A DNA stretch of 6,072 nt from a halophilic archaeon J07HX64. Lineage in GTDB: Archaea > Halobacteriota > Halobacteria > Halobacteriales > Haloarculaceae. Shown here piece after piece: positions 5,489-6,072 of the stretch (position 1 is its first letter; each line of letters begins with the position of its first letter). Both the position numbers and the translations under genes were made by a program. The stretch spans positions 1,984,269 through 1,990,340 of the forward strand of contig KE356579.1 of the NCBI GenBank assembly GCA_000416085.1, in the 5' to 3' direction. Under the pieces are notes generated by a model, which saw only the letters and a program-made list of their open reading frames with translations, had not been told where the DNA came from and made no database searches.

Positions 5489-5941
5489 TCAGCGACCGGC
5501 CTCGATCTGCTCGAACAGTTCCTCGACGAGTTCGCCGGTGTCCTCGACGATGTTCGCCCACTCCTCGGTATCAGGTGCCATCCCGACAAGCCGTGCGATG
5601 CGCATGATCGAGACGTGATAGACCTGCTGGACACCGGGGTCGCTCTCCCAGACGATGACGTTACACGGGAACAGCCCCCCCATGCGCTTCTCAGAGACAT
5701 CCAGTGCACGGTCTGCCATCTCGGGGTTGCACGCGCCGAGTACGTGGTACGGGTCCCTGTCGGCATCGACCTTCTCGTTGAGCAGTTCGGAGGGTGAGAA
5801 CTCGACGGGCACCCCGAACCCGGCCTCCAGACAGCACTCGCGGACGAACTCGATGGCCTCCTCGTGTTCCAGTTCGAGTGTCGCGCGCTCCTCGCCGATA
5901 TCCGCCGCGGTCAACTGCTCTGGATTGATTGGAACAGACAT
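5489..5941 (-). CDS. DUF302 domain-containing protein
   Basis: This 150-residue cytoplasmic protein has no signal peptide or membrane segment. The two hallmark blocks of the DUF302 family are present in the expected order: LGACNPEMADRAL (68-80) and GLFPCNVIVWE (89-99). Cysteines are at 36, 37, 71 and 93; the last two fall in the conserved blocks. DUF302 proteins are small, widespread in bacteria and archaea, and have no firmly assigned biochemical role that I know of. The length is close to that of other stand-alone members, with an added helical C-terminus rich in Glu. The frame is open to 6058, but the ATG at 5941 is preferred: the DUF302 similarity starts after it, the upstream residues are Cys/Arg-rich and unlike haloarchaeal protein, and a TATA-like box lies 25 nt upstream. 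No neighbour suggests a partner. Confidence 0.88.
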   Translation of the reverse strand: MSVPINPEQLTAADIGEERATLELEHEEAIEFVRECCLEAGFGVPVEFSPSELLNEKVDADRDPYHVLGACNPEMADRALDVSEKRMGGLFPCNVIVWESDPGVQQVYHVSIMRIARLVGMAPDTEEWANIVEDTGELVEELFEQIEAGR

Positions 5942-5962
5942 ACGTTGTATACACACAACACA

Positions 5963-5969
5963 GTAAAAA
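5963..5969 (-). promoter_or_regulatory. Promoter (TATA-like box) of the DUF302 gene
   Basis: TTTTTAC on the minus strand is centred 25 nt upstream of the ATG at 5941, followed by an AT-rich GTATAC near -6 to -11. The spacing predicts a leaderless transcript and decides the start codon. Confidence 0.55.
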
Positions 5970-5993
5970 CACCCGCGGTATCCCGACCGACAC

Positions 5994-6025
5994 AGCCACA
6001 TTCCAGCCCCCGCTGGTGTGTGGCT
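5994..6025. repeat. Long imperfect hairpin at the right edge
   Basis: AGCCACA (5994-6000) pairs with TGTGGCT (6019-6025), and inside it CCAGC (6003-6007) pairs with GCTGG (6012-6016) around a CCCC loop. The stem is 12 bp plus one G-T pair and one mismatch. A second small stem, GGACC-GATCG-GGTCC, follows at 6034-6048. The structure lies upstream of the DUF302 promoter. It could be the 3' end of a minus-strand gene beyond the window, though no T-run follows, or a regulatory site. Confidence 0.4.
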
Positions 6026-6072
6026 CCGACTCGGGACCGATCGGGTCCGGGCAGTCACACCGTCTGCTCCGA

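Noticed and set aside
5942..6058. N-terminal extension of the DUF302 protein by 39 residues
   Set aside because: The extra residues are rich in Cys and Arg, run through the TATA-like box and lie outside the DUF302 similarity.

Overview
This is chromosomal-type DNA from a haloarchaeon (class Halobacteria), judged from the sequence alone. The coding regions are GC-rich with strong G/C in third codon positions. The proteins are rich in Asp and Glu, there is a twin-arginine lipoprotein signal, and one gene encodes the archaeal GTP cyclohydrolase MptA. The minus-strand genes have TATA-like boxes 25-27 nt upstream of their ATG, the archaeal arrangement for leaderless transcripts. I cannot name genus or species.

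Layout. At the left edge two plus-strand membrane-protein genes sit 6 nt apart: the end of one whose start lies outside the window (1-174) and a 140-residue four-helix protein (181-603). A gap without a confident gene (604-1034) holds two hairpins just after the 603 stop and a possible decayed minus-strand coding remnant. Everything to the right is on the minus strand and converges on that gap. In transcription order from the right these are a DUF302 protein (5941-5489), a two-repeat Tat lipoprotein (5413-4448), mptA (4373-3438), and an ABC exporter half-transporter (2975-1035). A 462-nt, less GC-rich intergenic region lies between mptA and the ABC gene.

How the genes relate. Each minus-strand gene appears to have its own promoter, and terminator-like structures lie after the DUF302, mptA and ABC genes. 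I therefore read them as separate transcription units, not one operon. MptA makes the first pterin intermediate for folate-type cofactors, and probably also feeds archaeosine synthesis. The ABC exporter, lipoprotein and DUF302 protein show no evident tie to that pathway.

Novelty. I see no defence system, mobile element, CRISPR array, RNA gene or new multi-gene system. The most interesting points are the internal duplication in the lipoprotein, where only the second copy carries cysteines, a perfect 14-bp palindrome upstream of mptA, a cluster of ACAGAC/GTCTGT repeats after mptA, and the possible frameshifted remnant at 739-940.
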